From: JAICKM01 sp038228295 | GTDB taxonomy: Bacteria; Chloroflexota; Chloroflexia; QHBQ01; JAICKM01 | Direction of reading: 5' to 3' | NCBI GenBank assembly: GCA_038228295.1 | Contig: JBBRPH010000006.1 | Coordinates: 1-64,000 of the forward strand | DNA: 64,000 nucleotides | The notes under the pieces: model-generated | Told to the model about the DNA's origin: nothing | Databases searched by the model: none | Seen by the model: the letters and a program-made list of their open reading frames with translations, nothing else | In this document: positions 49,704-57,852 of the stretch, in pieces | Layout of the letters: each line of letters opens with the position of its first letter | Numbering within the stretch: position 1 is the first letter of the stretch | Made by a program: the position numbers and the translations under genes

Positions 49704-51020
49704 ATGCGTTTTAACATCACACGTCGCACGCAATTAGCAACCTTGACCGGCTTCACCGCTGCGAGCCTACTGCTGTCAGCCTGTGGCAGCGATGCCGCGA
49801 CAGCGGTACCGGCCACGACTGCGCCGGTCACAGACATGACCCCCACCGCCATGATGGGCGCCATGACTCCTACTGCCATGATGGGCGGCGCCATGACCCC
49901 CACCGCCATGATGGGTGCCATGACCCCCACCGCCATGATGGGCGGCGCTATGACCCCTACCGCTATGATGGGCGGTGCCATGACTCCTACCGCTGGAGCC
50001 GCCGCACCCACTAACACGCCGGTGAAAGTCGGTAGTGGCTCGGTGCTCATCAATGGAGCCGGGGCAACTTTCCCCGTACCGATCTATAGCAAATGGTTCC
50101 AGCAATACAGCACTGCGGTCAATAAGGATGTCGCGTTCAACTATCAGCCCATCGGGTCGGGGGGCGGCATCACCGCCATCACCGCCAAGACGGTGGACTT
50201 CGCCGGCTCCGATGCCGCGTTGAGCGACAAGCAGTTGGCAGCCGCACCGGGCCTGATCCATATTCCGACCGTGGCCGGAGCCGTCGTGCTGGCCTATAAC
50301 CTCAAGGGCGTAACCCAGCCGCTGATCCTCGACGGTGCAACCGTTGCAGGCATTTTCAACGGCGACATAACCTCTTGGAACGATGCGAAGATCGCCGCGC
50401 TCAACCCCGGCGTGACCCTGCCGAGCGGCGACATCGCCGTGGTCCACCGCTCCGATGGATCGGGCACGACCAACATCTTCACCAACTACCTGAGCGCGGT
50501 CAGCCCCGACTGGAAAACCAAAGTCGGCGCGGGCACCACGGTCAATTGGCCGGTGGGCCTGGGCGGCAAAGGCAACCCCGGCGTGGCCGGGCTGGTGCAA
50601 CAGACCGACAGCAGCATCGGCTATGTCGAATTGGCTTACGCGGTGCAAAACAAGATCGCCTATGCCAAGATGAAAAACCAGGCCGGTCAGACGGTCGAAG
50701 CGACGGTAGACTCCACCGTAGCGGCCGCCAACGGCATCACGGTACCCGCCGACTTCCGCATCTCTATCGTCAACTCGGCCGACCCGGCGGCTTGGCCGAT
50801 TGCCGGCTTCACCTATCTATTGGTCTACAAAGACATGAACAATATCAAGGACGCCGCCCGCGCGCAGGCACTGGGCGACTTCCTCTGGTGGTCGGAACAT
50901 GATGGTGAGGCGATGGCAAAGGATCTGCTCTACGCCCGCCCGGCGGCTGACCTGAGTACGAAGATCGAAGCGGAACTGCGCTCGATCACCTACAACGGCG
51001 CACCGGTCATTACGAAATAG
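49704..51020 (+). CDS. pstS: Phosphate-binding lipoprotein PstS with Met-rich tandem repeats
   Basis: 438 residues. The signal peptide ends in the lipobox LLLSAC. Residues 45-92 are five tandem units of MTPTAMMGA or MTPTAMMGGA followed by a partial unit, 16 Met in all. The PstS module follows (about 110-435: NGAGATFPVPIYSKWFQQYS, GSGGGITAITAKTVDFAGSD, VVHRSDGSGTTNIFTNYLS). It is very similar to the PstS part of the 46-kb fusion, so the two are paralogues. It delivers phosphate to PstCA. AAGGAGAA precedes the ATG. Confidence 0.95.
   Translation: MRFNITRRTQLATLTGFTAASLLLSACGSDAATAVPATTAPVTDMTPTAMMGAMTPTAMMGGAMTPTAMMGAMTPTAMMGGAMTPTAMMGGAMTPTAGAAAPTNTPVKVGSGSVLINGAGATFPVPIYSKWFQQYSTAVNKDVAFNYQPIGSGGGITAITAKTVDFAGSDAALSDKQLAAAPGLIHIPTVAGAVVLAYNLKGVTQPLILDGATVAGIFNGDITSWNDAKIAALNPGVTLPSGDIAVVHRSDGSGTTNIFTNYLSAVSPDWKTKVGAGTTVNWPVGLGGKGNPGVAGLVQQTDSSIGYVELAYAVQNKIAYAKMKNQAGQTVEATVDSTVAAANGITVPADFRISIVNSADPAAWPIAGFTYLLVYKDMNNIKDAARAQALGDFLWWSEHDGEAMAKDLLYARPAADLSTKIEAELRSITYNGAPVITK
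49836..49994 (+). repeat. In-frame 27/30-base tandem repeat encoding MTPTAMMG(G)A
   Basis: Units start at 49836, 49863, 49893, 49920, 49950 and 49980 (last partial). Synonymous differences between units (ACC/ACT, CCC/CCT, GCC/GCT) show they are not a very recent copy and that the protein sequence is under selection. Confidence 0.9.
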
Positions 51021-51033
51021 TTGTTAGCTAGGT

Positions 51034-51068
51034 GGTAGCGGTCGGCGTGCGGCACGCCGACCGCTACC
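51034..51068 (+). terminator. Intercistronic hairpin between pstS and pstC
   Basis: Sixteen-base perfect arms (51034-51049 GGTAGCGGTCGGCGTG and 51053-51068), loop CGG, no T-run. It probably protects or partly terminates the pstS transcript so that PstS is made in excess over PstCAB. Confidence 0.7.
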
Positions 51069-51082
51069 TGTAGGAGCGGAGT

Positions 51083-52051
51083 ATGGCGGTCATGAGCAAG
51101 CCGGGACGACTACCGGCACTAGAAGCAGGCCGTGGAGCCACCGGCGATCCAGCCTTCCGCCGCTTGGCGTTGATCCTGGCGACCACAGTCATCCTTGTGG
51201 TGATCGCCATGCTGATCAACATGACCTGGGAGTCACGCGAGAGCCTGAACCACTTCGGGCTAGGTTTCCTAGTGGGCCAGGTCTGGGATCCGGTTCACAC
51301 CATCTTCGGCGCACTGCCGTTTATTTACGGCACCGTTATCACCTCGCTGATTGCCCTGCTACTGGCCGGTTTCATCGGCATCGGCACGGCGATCTTCCTG
51401 GCCGAACTCGCGCCCGGTTGGATTCGCACGCCGCTATCGTTCCTTGTCGAACTGCTGGCGGCTATTCCCAGCGTGGTCTACGGAGTGTGGGGTATTTTCA
51501 TCCTGGGGCCGTTTCTGAAGAGCTACGTGGCACCGGGCTTGAAGGCGACATTAGGCGGCACCCCCTTTTTTGCCGGCACCTTCTATGGGCCGTCTATTCT
51601 CACCGCCTCGCTGGTGCTGACGATTATGGTGCTGCCAATCGTGGCCGCCGTCAGCCGCGATGTGATCCTGACGGTGCCGCCTAGCCAACGCGAAGCGATG
51701 ATTGGGCTAGGAGCTACGCGCTGGGAAGTCATCAGCCGCGCTGTTTTACCTTATGCACGCACCGGTATTCTCGGCGCACTGATCCTGGGGCTAGGTCGTG
51801 CGCTAGGCGAGACGATGGCTGTGACCATGCTGATCGGTAATCGCGGCCAAATTACGCCGTCGTTGTTTAAGTTCGGCGATACCCTCGCCAGCGTCTTGGC
51901 AAACCAGTTTGCCGAAGCCCAAGCGGGGCTCCAGCGGTCTTCGCTGATCGAGCTGGCCTTGATCCTGCTGGTGATTAGCCTGGCCGTCAACGCCGCCGCC
52001 CGGCTGCTGGTCTGGCGCGCCGGACGCGCTCAAGGTGCGGGGAGGATTTAA
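51083..52051 (+). CDS. pstC: Phosphate ABC transporter permease PstC
   Basis: 322 residues with six membrane helices. GTVITSLIALLLAGFIGIGT, ELLAAIPSVVYGVWGIFILG and the inner-membrane EAA loop QREAMIGLGATRWEVISRAV identify the PstC permease of the PstSCAB importer. It pairs with PstA three bases downstream. GGAG precedes the ATG. Confidence 0.94.
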   Translation: MAVMSKPGRLPALEAGRGATGDPAFRRLALILATTVILVVIAMLINMTWESRESLNHFGLGFLVGQVWDPVHTIFGALPFIYGTVITSLIALLLAGFIGIGTAIFLAELAPGWIRTPLSFLVELLAAIPSVVYGVWGIFILGPFLKSYVAPGLKATLGGTPFFAGTFYGPSILTASLVLTIMVLPIVAAVSRDVILTVPPSQREAMIGLGATRWEVISRAVLPYARTGILGALILGLGRALGETMAVTMLIGNRGQITPSLFKFGDTLASVLANQFAEAQAGLQRSSLIELALILLVISLAVNAAARLLVWRAGRAQGAGRI

Positions 52052-52053
52052 CG

Positions 52054-52953
52054 ATGGCGACACAGGTACAACCCGTGGCCGGGACGGGTGCGGTCCGTGA
52101 TTTGCGACGTGGCCCGGCCAATTTTCAGGCCCGCCGGGTGCGGAGCAGCGTGATGCTGGGCTTGATCTACGCGGCGGTAGTGGCGACGCTGATCCCGCTG
52201 CTGACTGTGCTGACCTGGGTCTTCATCCAGGGCCTGCCCGCCCTCAACTGGGATTTTTTCACCCAATTACCCGGGCCGGCCGACGATCCGCACCAGGGTG
52301 TGGCGAACTCAATTGTCGGCACGGTGCAGTTGCTGGGTATCGCGTCCTTGATTAGCGTTCCGCTGGGCGTGGGAGCGGGCATCTACATCTCGGAGTTCGG
52401 CGGCAGCCGTTATAATACGCTGCTGCGCTTCGCCACCGATGTATTGAGCGGCGTGCCTTCGATCACCATCGGGGTGTTTGTCTATGCGTTGGTCGTACTG
52501 CCGATGCGGAGCTTTTCGATGCTGGCCGGCGGCATTGCGCTAGCACTTGTAATGCTGCCGATCCTGATCCGTACCACCGAAGAGATGTTGCGGTTGGTGC
52601 CCGGCTCGGTGCGCGAAGCCGCCCTAGCCCTCGGGGCACCAATGTGGAAAACCATCATGCGCTATGCGTTGCCTGCCGCGTTGCCGGGTATTGTGACGGG
52701 AGGCTTGCTGGCGATGGCGCGTGCCGCCGGCGAAACTGCGCCGCTGCTGTTCACGGCGCTCGGCAACAATCAGTGGAACACCGGCATCACCCAGCCGGTA
52801 GATGCGCTGACGCTCAAAGTCTTCTTCTACGCCGGTCAGCCTTACGAGGTTTGGCGACGTGAGTCCTGGGGTGGGGCTGTGGTCCTGACGCTGATGATCT
52901 TGATAACCAGTATTCTTGCTCGTGTGGCGACTAATCGCCGGGCGGGCCGCTAG
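52054..52953 (+). CDS. pstA: Phosphate ABC transporter permease PstA
   Basis: 299 residues with six membrane helices. TQLPGPADDPHQGVANSIVG, ISVPLGVGAGIYISEFGGSR, LSGVPSITIGVFVYALVVL and the EAA loop VREAALALGAPMWKTIMRYA are PstA features. The gene starts two bases after the pstC stop. It forms the membrane channel with PstC. Confidence 0.94.
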   Translation: MATQVQPVAGTGAVRDLRRGPANFQARRVRSSVMLGLIYAAVVATLIPLLTVLTWVFIQGLPALNWDFFTQLPGPADDPHQGVANSIVGTVQLLGIASLISVPLGVGAGIYISEFGGSRYNTLLRFATDVLSGVPSITIGVFVYALVVLPMRSFSMLAGGIALALVMLPILIRTTEEMLRLVPGSVREAALALGAPMWKTIMRYALPAALPGIVTGGLLAMARAAGETAPLLFTALGNNQWNTGITQPVDALTLKVFFYAGQPYEVWRRESWGGAVVLTLMILITSILARVATNRRAGR

Positions 52954-52966
52954 ATTGGAGACTCCC

Positions 52967-53824
52967 ATGGCCCAGACTGAAGTAGAACCTGCGGTCGGCT
53001 CGCTGCTGCGCCCGCTGACAATCAACGCGGCAGCCGACGCAACGCCCAGCACCGAAGCACCCGCCCTCGCCGTAAAAGACCTACAGGCATGGTACGGCGG
53101 TTTTCAGGCGCTCAAAGACATCAACATCCAGATTGCGCCGCGGCAGATCACGGCCCTGATCGGGCCGTCAGGCTGCGGCAAGTCTACCTTCCTGCGCTGC
53201 CTTAACCGCATGCACGAGGTGATCCCTGGGGCGCGGGCCGCCGGTGAGGTGCTGTTCGAGGGCCAGAGCATTTATGAGCAGGGCATCAACCCGGTCTTGA
53301 TCCGCCGCCATATCGGTATGGTCTTCCAGAAAGCCAACCCATTCCCCACCAAATCGATCTTCGAGAATGTGGCCGCCGGGTTACGAATTCAAGGCGCGCC
53401 CAAAGCGATGATCGCCGAGCGGGTCGAGCGCAGCCTGCATCAGGCGGCACTGTGGGACGAAGTGAAGGATAAGCTGCACCAACCGGCCACCTCGCTCTCC
53501 GGCGGCCAACAGCAACGCCTCTGCCTAGCCCGCACGGTCGCGGTGGAGCCGGAGATCGTGCTGATGGACGAGCCGGCCAGCGCGCTGGACCCTATCGCCA
53601 CGCTGAAAATCGAAGAGTTGATGCTGCAATTGAAGCAGCATTACACCATCGTCATCGTTACGCACAATATGCAGCAAGCCGCCCGCGTCTCCGACACCAC
53701 CGGCGTGTTCATGGTGCGCCCCGACCGAGCCGGTGAATTGGTGGAAGTTGGCCCGACCCGCCAGATTTTCACCAATCCGCAAGACTCACGCACCGAAGCG
53801 TACATTACCGGGCGCATCGGCTAA
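52967..53824 (+). CDS. pstB: Phosphate ABC transporter ATPase PstB
   Basis: 285 residues. Walker A GPSGCGKSTFLRCLNRM, signature SLSGGQQQRLCLARTVAVEP and Walker B VLMDEPASALDP are present, with the PstB-typical FQKANPFPTKSIFENV. It hydrolyses ATP for phosphate import. The ATG at 52967 has GGAG upstream; an in-frame start at 52916 lies inside pstA and is unlikely. The N-terminal about 40 residues are a nonconserved extension. Confidence 0.96.
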   Translation: MAQTEVEPAVGSLLRPLTINAAADATPSTEAPALAVKDLQAWYGGFQALKDINIQIAPRQITALIGPSGCGKSTFLRCLNRMHEVIPGARAAGEVLFEGQSIYEQGINPVLIRRHIGMVFQKANPFPTKSIFENVAAGLRIQGAPKAMIAERVERSLHQAALWDEVKDKLHQPATSLSGGQQQRLCLARTVAVEPEIVLMDEPASALDPIATLKIEELMLQLKQHYTIVIVTHNMQQAARVSDTTGVFMVRPDRAGELVEVGPTRQIFTNPQDSRTEAYITGRIG

Positions 53825-53923
53825 CCCGCCGTCATGTGACTGACCTATCGCTGCGGCTATTTTAACGCCACTGTGTGGGCGCGCCCTACTGCCGCCGGCA
53901 ATCCGCGAGAAGGGAACTCTCCT

Positions 53924-54607
53924 ATGGGCCGTGAAACCTTTCAACGCAGCCTAAGCGATCTGCAAGACAGTGTCCTGGTCATGGGCAGCATGGTGCATCA
54001 AGCGATCCAGCGATCCACTACCGCGCTGAAAACGCGCGACCTACGCTTGGCCGGCGAGGTGATTGCCGACGACGCGCGCATCAACGAGGAGCGCTTCCGC
54101 ATTGAAGAACAATGCCTGCTGCTGATTGCCACGCAGGCTCCGATGGCGACCGACCTACGCCGGCTGGCTGCCGCACTGAATATCGTCACCGATTTGGAGC
54201 GCATGGCCGACCACGCTGCCGGCAATGCCCGCATCACCATCATCACCGGCGATGAGCCACCGTTGAAGCCGCTGATTGATATCCCGCGTATGGCCGAGGT
54301 CTGCGGCGAGATGCTACACGCCGCGCTCGATGCTTTTGTGGCCGCCGATACGCAACAAGCCTACGAGATCGCCTACCGCGACGATGAAGTGGACCAGTTG
54401 TACGATCAAGTCTACCGCGAATTGCTCACCTTTATGATGGCCGATCCCAGTACCATCAACCGCGCCACCCACCTGCTGTGGGCCGCACACAACCTGGAGC
54501 GCATCGCCGACCGCATCACCAACATCTGCGAGCGTGTCGTCTTCCTGTCCACCGGACGTATGGCCGAGATCAAAGGGCAAACCGCTCGCGCCTACGGCAA
54601 CGATTAA
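53924..54607 (+). CDS. phoU: Phosphate transport regulator PhoU
   Basis: 227 residues with two three-helix PhoU repeats and their metal-binding motifs DLERMADHAAGNARI and NLERIADRITNICERVVFLS. PhoU links PstSCAB to the sensor kinase and limits phosphate signalling. It is the last gene of the pst operon, 99 bases after pstB. GAAGGGAA precedes the ATG; no phoR/phoB pair is in the window. Confidence 0.94.
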   Translation: MGRETFQRSLSDLQDSVLVMGSMVHQAIQRSTTALKTRDLRLAGEVIADDARINEERFRIEEQCLLLIATQAPMATDLRRLAAALNIVTDLERMADHAAGNARITIITGDEPPLKPLIDIPRMAEVCGEMLHAALDAFVAADTQQAYEIAYRDDEVDQLYDQVYRELLTFMMADPSTINRATHLLWAAHNLERIADRITNICERVVFLSTGRMAEIKGQTARAYGND

Positions 54608-54625
54608 GGGTACACAGCGGCCCTG

Positions 54626-55483
54626 TTAGGGCTTGATGAAGGTACGGATGGCCTGAGTGATGGTCGCTCCTTCCTCGTGGACAACCCAATGGGTGCCACT
54701 GGGAATGTGCTGCACCTGTACACCAGGCACTAAGGCATCCAGACCATCAAGTGTGCCGGGCAGGAACACCGCATCCTTATCGCCCCACAAGACCAGGGTC
54801 GGCACGCGAATCAGGGGCACCGCAGGCGGCGCCCCGGCGGGTGGCGTGCCCAACGGGTTGGCACGGTAGTAGTTCAGCATCGCCTCCAACGCGCCCGGTT
54901 GCCCCCAAGCTGTGCGATAAGCTGCTTGATCGGCAGCACTGAACGCCTCCGGGCGGGCCGTGCCGGCGAATACGATATTGGACAAAAAAGCGAAATCTCC
55001 GGCGCGTAACCCATCGGCGGCTCCCGGTTGTAGCAAGCGCGCGGTATAGCCCATCGCCGCACGTTGGGCCGGATTCGTGGACATTTCGCGGGCCAGGATC
55101 GCCGGGTGCGGCGCATTGATGATCACCAGATGCGAAAGATAGTCGGGATGGCGCATGGCGAACGCCCAGGATGTCACCGCGCCCCAATCATGGCCGACCA
55201 GTACGACGGGCCGACCGGGGCTGATCTGATCCAGCAAGCCGCGCACATCGGCGACTAGCTCAGGGATGGCGTAAGCGGCCACTTCAGTGGGCTTGCCCGA
55301 CAGATTGTAGCCGCGCAGATCGGGCGCCACCACCTGATGATCGGGCGCAAACGCTGCCAATTGTTCCTGCCAAGCATACCAGAACTCAGGGAAGCCATGC
55401 AGGAACAGGATGGTCGGTCCGGTGCCGTCGGTCACATAATGGATCTGGGTGCCGTTCAGGGTTACGGTTTCATGCTTTAACAT
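54626..55483 (-). CDS. Alpha/beta hydrolase, epoxide-hydrolase-like
   Basis: 285 residues. HGFPEFWYAW (oxyanion HGxP), GHDWGA with the nucleophilic Asp, WGDKDAVF supplying the acid residue and the C-terminal GTHWVVHEEG with the catalytic His match soluble epoxide hydrolases and haloalkane-dehalogenase relatives. An Asp nucleophile rules out a simple esterase. The substrate is unknown. It reads convergently towards phoU, 18 bases apart. GAGGAG precedes the ATG. Confidence 0.9.
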   Translation of the reverse strand: MLKHETVTLNGTQIHYVTDGTGPTILFLHGFPEFWYAWQEQLAAFAPDHQVVAPDLRGYNLSGKPTEVAAYAIPELVADVRGLLDQISPGRPVVLVGHDWGAVTSWAFAMRHPDYLSHLVIINAPHPAILAREMSTNPAQRAAMGYTARLLQPGAADGLRAGDFAFLSNIVFAGTARPEAFSAADQAAYRTAWGQPGALEAMLNYYRANPLGTPPAGAPPAVPLIRVPTLVLWGDKDAVFLPGTLDGLDALVPGVQVQHIPSGTHWVVHEEGATITQAIRTFIKP

Positions 55484-55537
55484 GGTGCGCTCCTCAATGA
55501 GAATAGGAGCGGTTACGTCACAGGGACGCGCGGCCCC

Positions 55538-57769
55538 TTAACGACCCGCTGCGGCCGATCCGCTGCAAGCAGCTGTATTGGTGACAGCCAAGTGGACGAT
55601 TTTGGCGATCTGCCCACGGAAGGCGTAGTTATTCGGGCGGAAGGTACTGTCGCTGTAGCCGCCCACCGCGCCGTGGCAGACGGCGGTCTCGATGAATGGA
55701 TAGAAGACGTTACCGGCGGCAACATCAATGAAAGTCGGCGTGGGCGGGATGTGCAGAGTCCAGCCCGCCCCGATCACCACGATCTTCGCCAACTGCCCGC
55801 GCGTCACCGCGTTGTTGGGGCGGAAATAGGGGCGCCGGGTGCTATCGCACGGTTCAGCGACGCCCGTCTGCGAATTGATCCCACCGCAGCTATAGCCGCT
55901 GACAATGCCGTGCGCCACCGCTGTCTCGATCAACCCGTAGAACACACTGCTACTATCCACGTCCTCGAAGGTGCCCGTCGCGGGCGGAGTGCTAGATGTG
56001 ATATTAAAGGCTAGCGTCACGATCTTGGTCATTTGGCCGCGCGTGGTGTTGTTGAACGGCTTAAACGTGCCGTCGCTGTAGCCGCTAATCACCCCGCGAC
56101 AGGCCAAGTAGTAGACCGAGGCGTAATAGTAAGCCGTCGTATCAGTCACGTCGCTAAATCGAACGGGGCAAGGGGTGGCTGTCGTATTGGGAAGTGGCGT
56201 ACCGGCAGTCGTGGGGGTCGCGGTGAGGGCGCCGGCTGTAGCGGTGGCAGCCGGCGCGGTCGCGGTCGCGGTGCCGCTCGCAGGTGTGGCGGTGGCCGAT
56301 CCTGCCGAGGCCGTCGCCGTCACAGTTGCGGTCGGGAGAGCCGGCGGGACCACGACCAGCGGCGCACTCACCGCCTGTCCGCTCGTACTGGTAGCGGTGA
56401 CAGTGTGTAGAAAGCCGCCGGCCGGCTTCGGGATGGTGACGCTCGCGATACCGCTGTTAGTAGTGGTCGTCGTCAGGACGAGCGCGCCGTCAAGCGCAAT
56501 CGTTAGCACCTGCGACGGCGCGAAGCGGGTCATCAGCACGGCTACAGTACCGACTGTATCGCTAATACGCGACGGAGCCACGATCATCGCCGGTACATCG
56601 GCGGTGAGGTTGCTGGTGAGGCCCGCGCCGTAGGCCACCCGGCCGCTGGTTTGCCCATCGAGCCGCGCGTGCAGAGCAAAACTGCCCGGCAAGCCGGTAG
56701 CATTGAGGGTCGCATGAGCCGCGCCGTTAGCATCGGCAATCTGGGTCGAACTCAAGCCAAACTCCAGGTTAGTGTAAGTCACAACTTCACCGGGCAGGAA
56801 GCCTTCGCCGACCGCCGTCAGACAACACACCCCGGTGTTGCGCAGAATAGGCCGGTCGGCAAAGCCCCGCGCGAGATTCTGGTCGGCGGCCGGAGCCAGT
56901 GAGGGCGGACCGGCATCGGTGCGCTCTTCGATGCTCTGCGCGGCCAGGCTGCCCGCGAGCGCCGGAATATAGCTGTTGTACAGAGCCGAGCCGGCCCCGT
57001 TCGTGCCGCTAAACGGGACGGCAAAGCTGACGCTGAAGCGTCCATCCCCGCCGACGGATGTGTTGAAGAGGAGGGTGGTATCGCGCGCCAGCGCCGCCGT
57101 TGCATGACCATCATAGCCCACCCCGGCCACGGTGATCGGATCGGTGCCGTTAGGGCGCACCGCGTGCGGCACAATAGCGAGGCCCGGCAGGTGCGGCCCG
57201 CTACTGACCTGTTGCCAAACCCCGCCGGAGGTACGCCCACCGGTCATGCCTAGCGCCACGACCGTAACAGATCCCTCGCCCGGTGCGGTCAGGATCGGCA
57301 GGTAGCCCACTCCGTTCGCATCGGCCGTCACGGTGAAGACCTGGGTGCCACCGAGGGTGTAAGAGATAACCTCGCCGACCGCCAACCCCGATGTGAGGAT
57401 CGCCACCCGCCCCGTGGGCGTAACTACGTCGGGCGCGATACTGGTGTAACTGCCCAGCGTACCGACCACACCGTTATCGGGGGCACCCAGCGGGCGTGGA
57501 TGCACATTATAGCGGCTAAGATCCCGCTCGGTGCGGCCGGGCAGGGGGGTAGTCGGCACAGGCCGCAGTACCGGTGCCGCCGTTATGGGCGGGAGCACAC
57601 CGGCGGCCGCGCCGAGCAGGATGGAGGAAGGCATAGCGGCACGGCGCGTGGCCGTCCGTGCCGTGACCGGACCGACGATCAGTAAACCGCCGATAGCCAC
57701 CAAGGCTAGGGTCAACAACAGTGCCGGCCAAAGTTGCCGATTGCCGGAGATCGAGCCGACACGATTCAT
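55538..57769 (-). CDS. Large secreted SLH-anchored protein with Ig-like repeats
   Basis: 743 residues. An N-terminal hydrophobic segment (about 14-38) directs export. Residues about 90-480 contain several beta-rich Ig-like modules (for example GEVISYTLGGTQVFTVTADA and GEVVTYTNLEFGLSSTQIAD are parallel copies). An Ala/Thr-rich linker (about 480-530) leads to three SLH repeats (VISGYSDGTFKPFNNTTRGQ, FRPNNAVTRGQ, FRPNNYAFRGQ) that bind secondary cell-wall polymer. No catalytic motif is seen. AAAGGACTATCGCTG precedes the ATG, like the next gene. Confidence 0.85.
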   Translation of the reverse strand: MNRVGSISGNRQLWPALLLTLALVAIGGLLIVGPVTARTATRRAAMPSSILLGAAAGVLPPITAAPVLRPVPTTPLPGRTERDLSRYNVHPRPLGAPDNGVVGTLGSYTSIAPDVVTPTGRVAILTSGLAVGEVISYTLGGTQVFTVTADANGVGYLPILTAPGEGSVTVVALGMTGGRTSGGVWQQVSSGPHLPGLAIVPHAVRPNGTDPITVAGVGYDGHATAALARDTTLLFNTSVGGDGRFSVSFAVPFSGTNGAGSALYNSYIPALAGSLAAQSIEERTDAGPPSLAPAADQNLARGFADRPILRNTGVCCLTAVGEGFLPGEVVTYTNLEFGLSSTQIADANGAAHATLNATGLPGSFALHARLDGQTSGRVAYGAGLTSNLTADVPAMIVAPSRISDTVGTVAVLMTRFAPSQVLTIALDGALVLTTTTTNSGIASVTIPKPAGGFLHTVTATSTSGQAVSAPLVVVPPALPTATVTATASAGSATATPASGTATATAPAATATAGALTATPTTAGTPLPNTTATPCPVRFSDVTDTTAYYYASVYYLACRGVISGYSDGTFKPFNNTTRGQMTKIVTLAFNITSSTPPATGTFEDVDSSSVFYGLIETAVAHGIVSGYSCGGINSQTGVAEPCDSTRRPYFRPNNAVTRGQLAKIVVIGAGWTLHIPPTPTFIDVAAGNVFYPFIETAVCHGAVGGYSDSTFRPNNYAFRGQIAKIVHLAVTNTAACSGSAAAGR

Positions 57770-57852
57770 CAGCGATAGTCCTTTGTATAGAAGAAAACGA
57801 TCATAGCAACGACGGTTGCAAAACTAATGCAATGAGTGAACCGGGGCGAGCG

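Noticed and set aside
49836..49994. Possible CRISPR or VNTR outside coding sequence
   Set aside because: Repeats are in frame within pstS, lack spacers and show synonymous variation.
49776..50648. Long 290-residue antisense frame across pstS
   Set aside because: It mirrors the codon structure of pstS, has no start context, and its His/Gly-rich repeats are simply the Met-repeat read backwards.
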